A DNA stretch of 64,000 nt from Endoryza foliicola (GTDB lineage: Bacteria; Bacteroidota; Bacteroidia; Chitinophagales; Chitinophagaceae): NCBI GenBank assembly GCA_965226965.1, contig OZ245715.1, positions 3,720,001 through 3,784,000 of the forward strand, read 5' to 3'. Of the stretch, positions 18,101 through 26,674 are shown piece by piece (the first letter of the stretch is position 1; each line of letters begins with the position of its first letter). The translations under genes were made by a program, and so were the position numbers. A model generated the notes under the pieces. That model saw only the letters and a program-made list of their open reading frames with translations, made no database searches and was not told the origin of the DNA.

Positions 18101-20001
18101 ATAAGTTTGAATGGGATTTTGGCGATGCTACCGGTGCTATGATCAGTAATCCAATCCATTTTTACAATACACCGGGCGTGTTCAAATCGAAAATAATTGT
18201 TACAAGCCCGGGAGGCTGCACCGATACTGCGTTCCAAAACATCACTGTTAGGGGACCACAAGGTAGTTTCAACTATTCTGTATACGAAGGATGCGAACCC
18301 ACTACCATTCCTTTTAAAGGGATTACTAAGGATACGGTTACTTTTATCTGGGACTTCAATGACGGTTCGGTTATACAAACTAGTGACTCATTAGTAAATC
18401 ATACTTATAGTAGAATTGGCACTTATTTGCCTAGAATGATCTTACGTGACCCCGCCGGTTGTCAGGTGGTAGTTTCTGGTGTAGATACAGTGCATATTTA
18501 TGGGGCAGCCGCTAAATTTGGGTTGAGCAGTCAAGTACTTTGTGACTCGGGATTCGTACAGTTTACTGACTCCACCGTTTCAAATGACCTGGTAACGGGT
18601 AGGAAATGGAAATTCGGGGATGGGACTGAGTCGTCGGATTTAAACCCCAGCCATTTCTACAAAAAAACCGGAAATTACCCGATTCAGCTCATTGTAAATA
18701 CGGCAAGAGGATGCAGTGATACGGCTAGCATTCAGTTCCCCATTTCTATAGTAAACAGTCCGAAAATAGATATCGTAGGCGATAGTTCTGGCTGTATCCC
18801 GAGCACCGCATCTTTTTCAGGTGTGATTACAGTGGCCGACACTTCTCAACTATCTTGGAATTGGGATTTTGGAAACGGGCTGGGCTCATCGATTCAAAAC
18901 CCAACCGGTATTGTATATGGAACTGCCGGAACCTATTCGGTAAAACTGATCACGGTAAACAGCTCAGGCTGTGCCGATACTACCTTAAAAGTATTTCAGG
19001 CCCTCCCCGTTCCTGTTGTAGAAGCAGGGGCTGATTTAACGGCCTGTTTAAACAGTCCGGTACAGCTACAGGCTTCCGGAGCTACTACTTATCAGTGGAC
19101 GCAAAATTCCAGTCTTTCGTGTACAAATTGTGCCGGCCCGCTTGCAATACCGCAACAAACCACACGTTATTATGTGCTGGGAACAAACGAAGTAGGGTGT
19201 TCGAAAACAGACTCGGTTTTGGTGAGGGTTCAACAGCCCCAAAAACTCAGTGCTAGTGCAGGGGATACGATATGTGTAGGGTCAGTGTTACAATTGAACG
19301 CTAGTGGAACAGATCGCTACAATTGGTCGCCGGCCGCCGGATTAAGTGGGGTGAGTATTGCCAATCCAAAAGCGTCTCCAACTGTAACCACCGTTTACCA
19401 AGTAATTGGTGCAGATAGTAATGGTTGTTTCAAGGATACGGCGTATATTCCCATTCAGGTATACAACTATCCAAAAGTAGATCTTGGAGCAGACCTCCAA
19501 CTATCGGTAGGAACTTCACTAACCTTGAAGCCAACCTATTCAAGCGATGTTTCAAAATATACCTGGACCCCGGCCTTAGGATTGAGTTGCTCAGATTGCC
19601 CAACACCGATTGCACAGCCAAAACAAACGACTGTTTATAAATTGGAAGTCTCCAATTTAGGCTCTTGTACATCCAGTGATGAAGTAACAATCAATGTTTT
19701 TTGTAACAACGCAAATATTTTCGTACCCAATACATTTAGCCCCAACGGGGATGGCGCCAATGACGTATTCTATCCCAGAGGTCATGGTTTGTACATCATT
19801 CGATATGTGAGGGTATACAACCGTTTGGGAGAAGCTGTATTTGAAAAATCGAATTTCTTACCCAACGATATGAGTGCGGGTTGGAATGGAAGTTTCAAAG
19901 GAAAAGCGGCGGCCCAAGACGTATATGTATACACGATGGAAATTGTATGTGAAAACAATACTGTGATCAGGTATCACGGAAATGTATCACTAATTAGATA
20001 A
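15199..20001 (+). CDS. Giant PKD-repeat adhesin with T9SS type B C-terminal domain
   Basis: 1600-residue surface protein. The ATG at 15199 opens a signal peptide (MFAERKNTTIGCFLICLLLV then STAVHAQ); the open frame reaches a TTG at 15184. The body consists of about 15 PKD-type beta-sandwich repeats, each marked by W-D-F-G-D-G variants (WDLGNG, WDFGDG, WKFGDG) spaced about 85 residues apart. Two or three further repeats carry CTNC/CSDC pairs near residues 1300-1490. The last about 95 residues are the gliding-motility-associated (type B) sorting domain: FVPNTFSPNGDGANDVF, VYNRLGEAVFE, GWNGSF, DVYVYTMEI, NVSLIR. Secretion by T9SS and surface display are inferred from this domain. The paralogue at 20007 starts 5 nt downstream and a PorP/SprF partner follows. 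Confidence 0.93.
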   Translation: MFAERKNTTIGCFLICLLLVSTAVHAQLKAGFTANKTQGCAPLLVQFTDTSTGTPTSWRWDLGNGTISFLQNPAATYFQPGRYSIKLVVKTGAETDSIVKQQYITVFAIPNINFIASDSIGCYPLGVQFTDRTDPAGSPIASWLWDFGDGDTSSLQNPQHVYTTLGNYNVSLLVKNINGCTKSLTKNNYIKLPYGVKANFTAGGATTCTPPTPIQFTNSSSGTGTISYRWDFGDGSNSTLANPTHNYTAAGSYNVRLIATNNNGCADTLLIPNAISIGSVSANFSLPSQACAGAPVAFVNNSSPAPGTAIWTFSDGSVINSIHATKVFQTGGIYSVKLLSDFGACKDSITKSITILDKPLAAASSSVRYACKPPFTANFTNSSTGAISYKWYFGDGDSSTLATPSHIYQNYGSYSVVLIAYNANGCTDTLKLPNYIRVEKPIVKITGVPMEGCLPRTLTAGVEITTPVTIASYQWDFGDGGSSTAANPSYTYTKAGVYTVRLIYFTIDGCSDTLQVNSAVKVGNKPIVNFTATPQQGCAFKPISFKDLSTGALGDQWLWSFGEGGTSPAQNPQYIYQDTGYFKVSLVVTSNGCSDSLSIPNFIYIKAPIARFRDSLHCSDRLTRWFKDLSIDAKEWYWQFGDGSSSTDANPSHKYASPGQYFVTLTVKNDTCEHSLTQQVVVINEASNFTAEDTTVCKGRVVHFEAASRNNPFVTEYYWSFGDGREATSATPTTVYYSNGIYDVQLITIDRYSCRDTTVKTQYMQVFGPTASFSVNTPPVCTNTTIHFADASTSDGTNPLKRWIWNYGDGKIDTLLSGPFSHLYSTAGNYNVQLMVEDTLGCLDVKTVYGQILISKPSVNFSTVDTLSCVGAAVPIFNASFGNGPISYQWSYGNGSGSNLQQPVIRYNAEGSYTVKVIATDVYGCKDSLERISYISIKNPVAALKASDTLATCPPLVVNFTNQSLNFNKFEWDFGDATGAMISNPIHFYNTPGVFKSKIIVTSPGGCTDTAFQNITVRGPQGSFNYSVYEGCEPTTIPFKGITKDTVTFIWDFNDGSVIQTSDSLVNHTYSRIGTYLPRMILRDPAGCQVVVSGVDTVHIYGAAAKFGLSSQVLCDSGFVQFTDSTVSNDLVTGRKWKFGDGTESSDLNPSHFYKKTGNYPIQLIVNTARGCSDTASIQFPISIVNSPKIDIVGDSSGCIPSTASFSGVITVADTSQLSWNWDFGNGLGSSIQNPTGIVYGTAGTYSVKLITVNSSGCADTTLKVFQALPVPVVEAGADLTACLNSPVQLQASGATTYQWTQNSSLSCTNCAGPLAIPQQTTRYYVLGTNEVGCSKTDSVLVRVQQPQKLSASAGDTICVGSVLQLNASGTDRYNWSPAAGLSGVSIANPKASPTVTTVYQVIGADSNGCFKDTAYIPIQVYNYPKVDLGADLQLSVGTSLTLKPTYSSDVSKYTWTPALGLSCSDCPTPIAQPKQTTVYKLEVSNLGSCTSSDEVTINVFCNNANIFVPNTFSPNGDGANDVFYPRGHGLYIIRYVRVYNRLGEAVFEKSNFLPNDMSAGWNGSFKGKAAAQDVYVYTMEIVCENNTVIRYHGNVSLIR

Positions 20002-20006
20002 GATTC

Positions 20007-23000
20007 ATGAAATTGAGCAAGGATATAAATAGGATCAAACAATTCATTTCAAAGTTAGCAATCATGCTAACAATACTGCTTTTAATAAGCCGTAGTAATG
20101 CCTATGCTCAGGTACCGGTTGCTCAATTCACTGCAAATATTGTTTCGGGCTGCGCACCATTAGGCGTTCAATTTACCGATCAAAGTACCAATAACCCAAC
20201 TTTCTGGAACTGGGATTTAGGCAATGGGCAATTGTCAACGGCCCAAAATCCGGTGGGAATTTATTCAACACCCGGAACCTATACTATCACACTTGTGGTG
20301 CGTAATTCAAACGGAACAGCCTCCATTACAAAAACAAACTACATCGTTGCGAACCCATCACCGGTTGCCGATTTTTCTACAGACAAAACGATTGCATGTC
20401 AACCTGCAGTAATTAAGTTTACAGATAAATCTACACCCGGAGCCGGAAGCATTGCCAGTTATGCTTGGGATTTTGGAGATGGCAATACTTCGAACCAAGC
20501 CAGTCCTACCCACTCATACACCAATCTTGGATTCTATAATGTTAACTTAACAGTTACCAGCACTACCGGATGCTCCAACAGTATTGGCAGGTACAATTAT
20601 ATTCGAGTGGTTTCGGGAGTTACCGCTGATTTCATTGTTCCTCCATCAACGTCTTGTAAAGCACCTTTTCCCGTTACACTAAGCAATCAAACCAGTGGAC
20701 CCGGATCTATCACCTATAATTGGGACTTAGGGAATGCCACAACCAGTACTGCCTTCAATCCATCAACCGTTTATGCTACTGCAGGTACCTATACAATTAA
20801 GTTAACTGCTACGAGTGAATATGGATGTTCGGCAACTGTTCAAAAAACAACTACCATTAGTCCTATAACTACAGCTATTAGCAGTCCGGATACTGCTTGT
20901 TTGAATTCCTATGTTTCTTTTCAAAATTCATCGAGCGCAACGCCTGTTTCTTCAATTTGGAATTTTGGCAATGGAAGTAGTTCATTTAATTTAAACGATT
21001 CGAGTTTGTACAGCACAGCAGGAACCTACACGGTGAAATTGGTAAACCAATACGCAAGTTGTGCTGATTCCATTACAAAGAATCTCGTGATATTAGCTCC
21101 TCCTACTATCAATTTCTCAACCCTTGATACGGCTGCATGTAAAGCTCCGCTCACAGTGAACTTCACAGATGCGACCGTTGGAGCAGCGGCATGGAATTGG
21201 AACTTTGGCGATGGAGGAACAGCGGTTGTTAAGAATCCATCACACATTTATTCGGCCAATGGCAACTACAATGTAACATTGACGGTTACTACTTCAAAGG
21301 GTTGTTCTAATACCTTAACTAAACCAGCATACATTAAGATACAGAAGCCGATTGTTGGAATAAAAAATATCAATGTGGGTGGTTGCGTACCGTTTCTTTA
21401 TGCTCCGCTTGATACGGTTCAAACAGTAGACCCGGTGATCTCTTATTTGTGGGATTTTGGCGATGGGATTACCAGTACTGTAAAAACGCCTTCTCATAAT
21501 TATACTACAACCGGAAAATTCACGGTTAAATTATACATCACTACCAAAGGCGGTTGCACTGATTCTGTTGTATATGTAAACGGAGTAAAAGTGGGAACAC
21601 CTACCACTGCCAACTTTAGTGTAAGTGTGCCTAGCTCCTGCGCTAAAGATTCGGTGAGTTTTACGGATTTGTCGGGTACAGCAGATGAATGGCTTTGGGA
21701 TTTTGGTGATGGAAGTACTTCTGCACTTCAAAATCCTAAACACCTATTTCAAGATACGGGCTATTTCAGCGTTAGCTTAGTAGCAATCAATCAAGGGTGT
21801 TCTACTGCTGTGACCAAAGCAAATGTGGTTCAAATTCTTCCTCCGGTAGCTCGCTTTAATTTCAATGTAGATTGCACCAATAAAACGCTGGTAAGTTTTG
21901 CAGATGCGTCGAAAGCTTCAACAGCCTATGGCCCTATAACATATGCTTGGAATTTTGGAGATCCGGGCAACAACACTTCTACCCTAAACAATCCAACGTT
22001 TAATTATCCGGCATTAGGAACCTATCAGGTTACATTAACCGTAACCAATGGATCCTGCACCAGCTCGATCAAAAAAGTGGTTCGGTTGGTAGCAGACGTA
22101 GCCGATTTCACCGTCAGTAAAACATTGATTTGTAAAAACGAATCGATCAATATTAATACAACTGCTAATATTGCTAATATTGCAAAATTTGAATGGTATT
22201 TCGATGGTGGACCGGCTGAACCGGCACCGGGAAATATCTCTCGTACCTTCACTACGGTTGGACCACATACCATTAAATTGGTGATTACTACCGTAAGTGG
22301 TTGTAAAGATTCCATCACAAAAGTTAATGTAGTAACGGTAGAAGGACCTAACGCGGCCTTCTCAATTGGCAGCACACCACCTTGTAAAGGAGCCGCTATC
22401 AATTTTACAGACAATTCTAGCGGAACCCTGCCAATAGTGCAATGGAAATGGGTTTGGGGTGATGGCAATACTCAAACGTACACAGCACCACCTTTCTCTC
22501 ACTCTTATGCCGATACCGGGCGCTATCAAGTAAAGCTTATAATTACGGATAACTTGGGATGTAAAGATTCAATTACAAAAGGACCTCAGTTTGTAACGGC
22601 CCCTGTTGCCAACTTTGGATCGAAATATTTAAAAATATGCCCGGCAACGCCCATGCAATTTACCGATTCTTCAAGGGGTTATGGGTTGACGTATAATTGG
22701 AATTTTGGGGATGGAGGATCTAGTACGGTAAAAAATCCTTCGTATCAATATGCAGGGCCAGATGCCACCTACTCGGTAAAGCTGGTAATTACAGATTCAT
22801 TGGGCTGCAAGGATTCGATCACGAAAACAAATTATATAAATGTAATTAAGCCCAAACCGGCACTATCGGTTGTAAATGCCTCTTCTTTTTGTCCGCCATT
22901 GGAAACCAAATTCACTTTCTTAGGTCAAGACTATGAATCCTTCTATTGGAATTTTGGAGACGGAACAAGTAGTAATTTGGCAAACCCCAACCATTTCTAT

Positions 23001-24377
23001 AATGCCTATGGCAGTTTCAATGCAAGGTTGGTATTAGTGGGGTATGGCGGTTGTTTAGACAGTGCCAGCACGCCTGTGAATGTTTACAATGCCAGCACGG
23101 CAACGGATATACAGATTACACCCACCCAAAGTTGTAATACCTTGTTGGCAAACTTTACCATCACGGCGCCTTCGAATGCAATTGCCAAATTATACTTTGG
23201 AAGTGGTGATGGTTATATAGACTCAAGTGGAACCAAGAGCTTTACCTATTTGTATAAAACAATTGGAACCTATGCTCCTTATCTTCAAATAAAAGACAGT
23301 TCCGGTTGTATTGCTTTCAGAAATGCCAACACAACCGTTAAAGTATTGGGAGCACTGCCCTTTTTCGGAGTAGACAAAAAGGAATTTTGTGATGTAGGAA
23401 CGGTAAACTTTGGAAACTTTACTATCAAGAACGATCCAATTACATCAAGTGTTTGGGATTTTGGTGATGGAAATACCAGTACAGCCACCAACCCTACCCA
23501 CACATATGTTGCTCCGGGCAGGTACATTGTAAGTTTAAATGTTTCCACACAAGCCGGTTGCAACAGTTCAACTACTGATACCATAAATGTATATGCTACT
23601 CCAAAACCCGCCATTAATGGTGATTCTATTTTATGTATCAATGAAACAGGGCAATTGCTCGTAAGCCTTCCAACGCCGGATCCGAATGCTACTTATTTGT
23701 GGAATTTAGGAGGAACCAATACGTCAACAATTATAAACCCTACGGTGAAATACGCTGCAGCGGGCACGTATTCAGTGAGCGTAAAAGCAACGAATAAACT
23801 GGGCTGTATTGGTAATGCTACCAAATCCATTAAAGTAACGCCCAACCCTACCATTACTTTTAATGGCCCAATTACCTTACCAATTGGTACCACCGTTCAA
23901 ATGCCTGTAAGCTACAGTGGACCGATGGCAAGTTATACTTGGTCACCGGATACGAATATTACATGTACCAATTGTGCAATACCTTCCATAATAGCAAAAC
24001 GTAAAATAACTTATACAGTATCGGTAGTAGACAGTAATGGATGTACCGCAACCGGAAGTATATTGGTAAATGCGCTTTGTAATGAAAAGAATTATTTCGT
24101 TCCCAATACATTTTCACCAAATGGTGATGGGGTGAACGACGTGTTCTATCCTAGAGGAGTTGGATTGGCAAGAGTACAAGTATTGCGCATCTTTAACAGA
24201 TGGGGGCAAATGGTATTTGAACGTAAGGATTTTGACGCGAACGATGCTAGTAAAGGTTGGAATGGAACCATCAATGGAATAAAAGCTGATATCGACACGT
24301 ATGTCTACTATGTAGAATTTGTTTGTGAAAACGCCGCGATCCTACCCTATAAAGGAAACGTAACTTTAATCAGGTAA
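20007..24377 (+). CDS. Giant PKD-repeat adhesin, paralogue of the upstream gene
   Basis: 1456 residues, with a signal peptide in MKLSKDINRIKQFISKLAIM then LTILLLISRSNAYAQ. About 14-15 PKD-type repeats (WDLGNG, WDFGDG, WNFGDG, WVWGDG) follow one another, then the same type B T9SS C-terminal domain as its neighbour: FVPNTFSPNGDGVNDVF, IFNRWGQMVFE, GWNGTI, DTYVYYVEF, NVTLIR. Sequence and order of parts indicate tandem duplication with the 15199 gene followed by strong divergence. The 5-nt gap upstream and 1-nt gap to the PorP/SprF gene imply one operon. The likely role is surface adhesion or colony/gliding structure, as for SprB-like proteins; the ligand is unknown. Confidence 0.93.
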   Translation: MKLSKDINRIKQFISKLAIMLTILLLISRSNAYAQVPVAQFTANIVSGCAPLGVQFTDQSTNNPTFWNWDLGNGQLSTAQNPVGIYSTPGTYTITLVVRNSNGTASITKTNYIVANPSPVADFSTDKTIACQPAVIKFTDKSTPGAGSIASYAWDFGDGNTSNQASPTHSYTNLGFYNVNLTVTSTTGCSNSIGRYNYIRVVSGVTADFIVPPSTSCKAPFPVTLSNQTSGPGSITYNWDLGNATTSTAFNPSTVYATAGTYTIKLTATSEYGCSATVQKTTTISPITTAISSPDTACLNSYVSFQNSSSATPVSSIWNFGNGSSSFNLNDSSLYSTAGTYTVKLVNQYASCADSITKNLVILAPPTINFSTLDTAACKAPLTVNFTDATVGAAAWNWNFGDGGTAVVKNPSHIYSANGNYNVTLTVTTSKGCSNTLTKPAYIKIQKPIVGIKNINVGGCVPFLYAPLDTVQTVDPVISYLWDFGDGITSTVKTPSHNYTTTGKFTVKLYITTKGGCTDSVVYVNGVKVGTPTTANFSVSVPSSCAKDSVSFTDLSGTADEWLWDFGDGSTSALQNPKHLFQDTGYFSVSLVAINQGCSTAVTKANVVQILPPVARFNFNVDCTNKTLVSFADASKASTAYGPITYAWNFGDPGNNTSTLNNPTFNYPALGTYQVTLTVTNGSCTSSIKKVVRLVADVADFTVSKTLICKNESININTTANIANIAKFEWYFDGGPAEPAPGNISRTFTTVGPHTIKLVITTVSGCKDSITKVNVVTVEGPNAAFSIGSTPPCKGAAINFTDNSSGTLPIVQWKWVWGDGNTQTYTAPPFSHSYADTGRYQVKLIITDNLGCKDSITKGPQFVTAPVANFGSKYLKICPATPMQFTDSSRGYGLTYNWNFGDGGSSTVKNPSYQYAGPDATYSVKLVITDSLGCKDSITKTNYINVIKPKPALSVVNASSFCPPLETKFTFLGQDYESFYWNFGDGTSSNLANPNHFYNAYGSFNARLVLVGYGGCLDSASTPVNVYNASTATDIQITPTQSCNTLLANFTITAPSNAIAKLYFGSGDGYIDSSGTKSFTYLYKTIGTYAPYLQIKDSSGCIAFRNANTTVKVLGALPFFGVDKKEFCDVGTVNFGNFTIKNDPITSSVWDFGDGNTSTATNPTHTYVAPGRYIVSLNVSTQAGCNSSTTDTINVYATPKPAINGDSILCINETGQLLVSLPTPDPNATYLWNLGGTNTSTIINPTVKYAAAGTYSVSVKATNKLGCIGNATKSIKVTPNPTITFNGPITLPIGTTVQMPVSYSGPMASYTWSPDTNITCTNCAIPSIIAKRKITYTVSVVDSNGCTATGSILVNALCNEKNYFVPNTFSPNGDGVNDVFYPRGVGLARVQVLRIFNRWGQMVFERKDFDANDASKGWNGTINGIKADIDTYVYYVEFVCENAAILPYKGNVTLIR

Positions 24378-24378
24378 C

Positions 24379-25452
24379 ATGAAACAAATGTACACAGGTA
24401 AATGGAAGATCAAATCGCGGATCACCACTGCTTCAAAAGTAGTGTTGATGCTGATCGCAAGCTTTTGCTTGCAGGAAGCGCGTGCGCAAGATTTACATTT
24501 CTCTCAATTCTTTGAGGCACCTCTTTTGAGGAATCCTTCCTTAGCGGGTATCTTTACCGGCGATTACCGCATACAAGGGGTTTATAGAGATCAATGGAAT
24601 AGCTTTACAAACGCCTATAGAACCGGTTCCTTCAATGGTGAATATAAAATGCCGGTTGGAGGCGATAATGACTACATCACCACCGGTTTGCAAGCCTTCT
24701 TTGATAAATCAGGTACCGCAGGCTTAACAACAACTCAATTATTGCCCGCTGTTAACTACCATAAATCACTAAGTGATTACAAGACCTCTTATTTAAGTTT
24801 AGGTTTCATGGGTGGCATGATCCGCAAAAGTATTGATGCAAGTAAAATGACCACCGACAATCAGTACAGCGGTGGTACATACAATCCGGGATTGCCCACC
24901 GGTGAAACTTTTACCAATCCCAATTTCACTACTTGGGATGCCAGTGTAGGGATGGCTTACAATGCTGCTTTTGGTGAGAAACTTACAAATAGCTACTTTT
25001 TTGGACTTGCCTATCACCATTTGAACAGACCCAAGAATTCCTTTTATCGAGATCCGGCTGTTGAAATCAACCCAAAATTTGTTGTGAATATGGGGATGAA
25101 ATTAGCAGTTGACGAATATTCTTATTTAACACTTCAAGCAGACGTGTCAAAACAAGGAGGTGCCCAAGAAATAATTGGAGGTGCTATGTATAGCTACAAA
25201 TTAGGCTTGGATCCTGATGCGGCACTTTATACTATTCATGTTGGTGGTTATTTGCGCTGGAAAGACGCATTCATTCCGGTGGTAAAACTGGATGTAATGA
25301 ATACAGCCTTTGCGATCAGTTACGACGTAAACGTTTCAGCACTGAAAACCGCCAGTCAAGGCCGTGGAGGATTTGAACTTTCCATTGTTTATACCGGCTT
25401 TCTCGACCGAGAGAATAGCAGCAAATACAAAGTACTCTGTCCCAAGTTCTAA
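24379..25452 (+). CDS. PorP/SprF family T9SS membrane protein
   Basis: 357-residue outer membrane beta-barrel with a signal peptide ending in QEARAQ. The family N-terminus of the mature protein is clear: DLHFSQFFEAPLLRNPSLAG, then YRIQGVYRDQWNS. Alternating aromatic strands and the C-terminal SIVYTGFL/YKVLCPKF segment fit PorP/SprF. Family members act with T9SS; SprF is required for delivery of the SprB adhesin to the surface. Here it starts 1 nt after the stop of the second PKD adhesin, so it is the expected dedicated partner. A strong terminator ends the operon. Confidence 0.93.
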   Translation: MKQMYTGKWKIKSRITTASKVVLMLIASFCLQEARAQDLHFSQFFEAPLLRNPSLAGIFTGDYRIQGVYRDQWNSFTNAYRTGSFNGEYKMPVGGDNDYITTGLQAFFDKSGTAGLTTTQLLPAVNYHKSLSDYKTSYLSLGFMGGMIRKSIDASKMTTDNQYSGGTYNPGLPTGETFTNPNFTTWDASVGMAYNAAFGEKLTNSYFFGLAYHHLNRPKNSFYRDPAVEINPKFVVNMGMKLAVDEYSYLTLQADVSKQGGAQEIIGGAMYSYKLGLDPDAALYTIHVGGYLRWKDAFIPVVKLDVMNTAFAISYDVNVSALKTASQGRGGFELSIVYTGFLDRENSSKYKVLCPKF

Positions 25453-25474
25453 TACTACAACACTCAAATTGATT

Positions 25475-25512
25475 TAAGTGCATTTGTTCCTGAACAAATG
25501 CACTTATTTTTT
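25475..25512 (+). terminator. Rho-independent terminator of the adhesin/PorP operon
   Basis: TAAGTGCATTTGTTC (25475-25489) pairs perfectly with 25492-25506, followed by TTTTTT. It lies 22 nt after the PorP/SprF stop and separates that operon from the peroxiredoxin gene. Confidence 0.9.
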
Positions 25513-25540
25513 GTTATCTGGCTCGGGTACACTTTTTTTG
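25511..25540 (+). promoter_or_regulatory. Candidate promoter of the peroxiredoxin gene
   Basis: TTTTTTG (TTG at 25511-25513), 19 nt spacing, then TTTTTTTG (25533-25540), one mismatch from TAnnTTTG. It overlaps the U-tract of the preceding terminator and ends 17 nt before the chosen ATG. Confidence 0.35.
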
Positions 25541-25557
25541 CAATCAAATTTTTAAAA

Positions 25558-26028
25558 ATGGCATTAGAAAAAGGACAAGCAGCGCCTCATTTCGAGTTAT
25601 TCAATACCGACAAGCAAAAAGTAAGCTTGGCTGATTTTAAAGGTAAATCAGTTCTTCTTTTATTCTTCCCCCAAGCTTTCACCGGGGTATGTACCAAAGA
25701 GCTTTGCTCGGTAAGAGATGGAATCGCTCTTTACAACGGCGTGAACGCTCAAGTGTTAGGGATCAGTGTTGATTCCGTTTTTACCCTAGGAAAATACAAA
25801 GAGGATCAACAATTGAACTTCCCCTTGTTAAGCGACTTCAACAAAGAAGTATCAGCTGCATACAATTGTTTGTATGAGAATTTCGTTTTCGACATGAAGG
25901 GAGTATCCAAAAGATCAGCATTTGTAATCGACGGTAACGGAACCATCCAGTATGCAGAAGTATTGGAAAACGCCGGTGAATTGCCCAACTTTGAAGCTAT
26001 CAATGCAACTTTAGAAGCAATTAAGTAA
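25558..26028 (+). CDS. Bcp-like thioredoxin-dependent peroxiredoxin
   Basis: 156-residue cytoplasmic peroxidase that reduces hydrogen peroxide and organic hydroperoxides. I use the ATG at 25558; the open frame to 25498 would begin inside the preceding terminator. The PxxxTxxC motif is PQAFTGVC with peroxidatic Cys45. A second cysteine five residues on (Cys50, in CTKELC) matches the Bcp-type resolving cysteine. KGQAAPHFEL at the N-terminus and KRSAFVIDGNG-IQYAEV near the C-terminus fit the family. Length matches Bcp/AhpE-type members; the Cys pair favours Bcp. A strong terminator follows at 26066. Confidence 0.93.
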   Translation: MALEKGQAAPHFELFNTDKQKVSLADFKGKSVLLLFFPQAFTGVCTKELCSVRDGIALYNGVNAQVLGISVDSVFTLGKYKEDQQLNFPLLSDFNKEVSAAYNCLYENFVFDMKGVSKRSAFVIDGNGTIQYAEVLENAGELPNFEAINATLEAIK

Positions 26029-26065
26029 ATTTTAACAAAATTTACTATTGATAATCAGATAGTTA

Positions 26066-26109
26066 GATAAGTCCGGGCACAATAAAAGGTGAACCGGACT
26101 TATCTTTTT
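26066..26109 (+). terminator. Rho-independent terminator of the peroxiredoxin gene
   Basis: GATAAGTCCGG (26066-26076) pairs perfectly with 26094-26104 over a 17-nt loop, followed by TTTTT (26105-26109). Confidence 0.85.
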
Positions 26110-26177
26110 ACCGATCAGGGTTGTAAATTTGTTCAAAAGGATATATCTTGATCACAAAATGTAAAATATCATCGCTG

Positions 26178-26531
26178 ATGAAGATTTTTTACACATTATC
26201 CATCTTCCTCATATCGACACTTGCGGCGAAAAGCCAGGATAGAAATACCCCTTCTACACCTGCAGGTGATGTGTTGCCCAAATTGATCAAGTTCTACCCT
26301 AACCCTGCCACTTCATTTATCAACTTCGAACTTCAAAACACCAACGAAAAAGACCTGAATTTCCAGATTTATAATTTCTTGGGAAAGAAAGTGTACGAAG
26401 TAAATAATATCAATTCTAATTCTAAGACCACCGTAAACCTCAGTGATTTCTACAGAGGGGTGTATATTTTTCAACTTCGCGACAAATCCGGGAAAGTAGT
26501 GGATTCCGGTAAGTTCCAAGTATCTAAGTAA
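26178..26531 (+). CDS. Minimal secreted protein consisting mostly of a T9SS type A sorting domain
   Basis: 117 residues. The ATG at 26178 gives a signal peptide (MKIFYTLSIFLISTLAAKSQ); the frame also extends to 26148. After about 25 linker residues the remainder is a Por-secretion (type A) C-terminal domain: LIKFYPNPATSFINFEL, FQIYNFLGKKVYEV, TTVNLSDFYRGVYIFQLRD, SGKFQVSK. The passenger region is almost absent, so it either travels as a free sorting domain or the short linker is the functional part. Most cargo carry hundreds of residues before this domain. It sits alone between the peroxiredoxin terminator and an RlmI-like gene. Confidence 0.85.
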   Translation: MKIFYTLSIFLISTLAAKSQDRNTPSTPAGDVLPKLIKFYPNPATSFINFELQNTNEKDLNFQIYNFLGKKVYEVNNINSNSKTTVNLSDFYRGVYIFQLRDKSGKVVDSGKFQVSK

Positions 26532-26661
26532 TTTGCTAATGCGTTGATTTGATAATTCGTCAATGGAAACCCATTGCTCCTAGTTGTTTATTGCCCTGTA
26601 ACATTTTATTGAACTCGCTACTCTAAAACTCATCCGATTCGGCTTAACCCTTTTATTTCAG

Positions 26662-26669
26662 TAGCTTTG
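26662..26669 (+). promoter_or_regulatory. -7 box of the RlmI-like gene
   Basis: TAGCTTTG, a perfect TAnnTTTG match, ends 5 nt before the ATG at 26675, implying a leaderless transcript. The -33 region is weak. Confidence 0.5.
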
Positions 26670-26674
26670 CGGCC

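Noticed and set aside
25498..25557. Longer N-terminus of the peroxiredoxin that looks like a membrane anchor.
   Set aside because: It would begin inside the terminator of the preceding operon and upstream of the candidate promoter. The ATG at 25558 gives the canonical family start.
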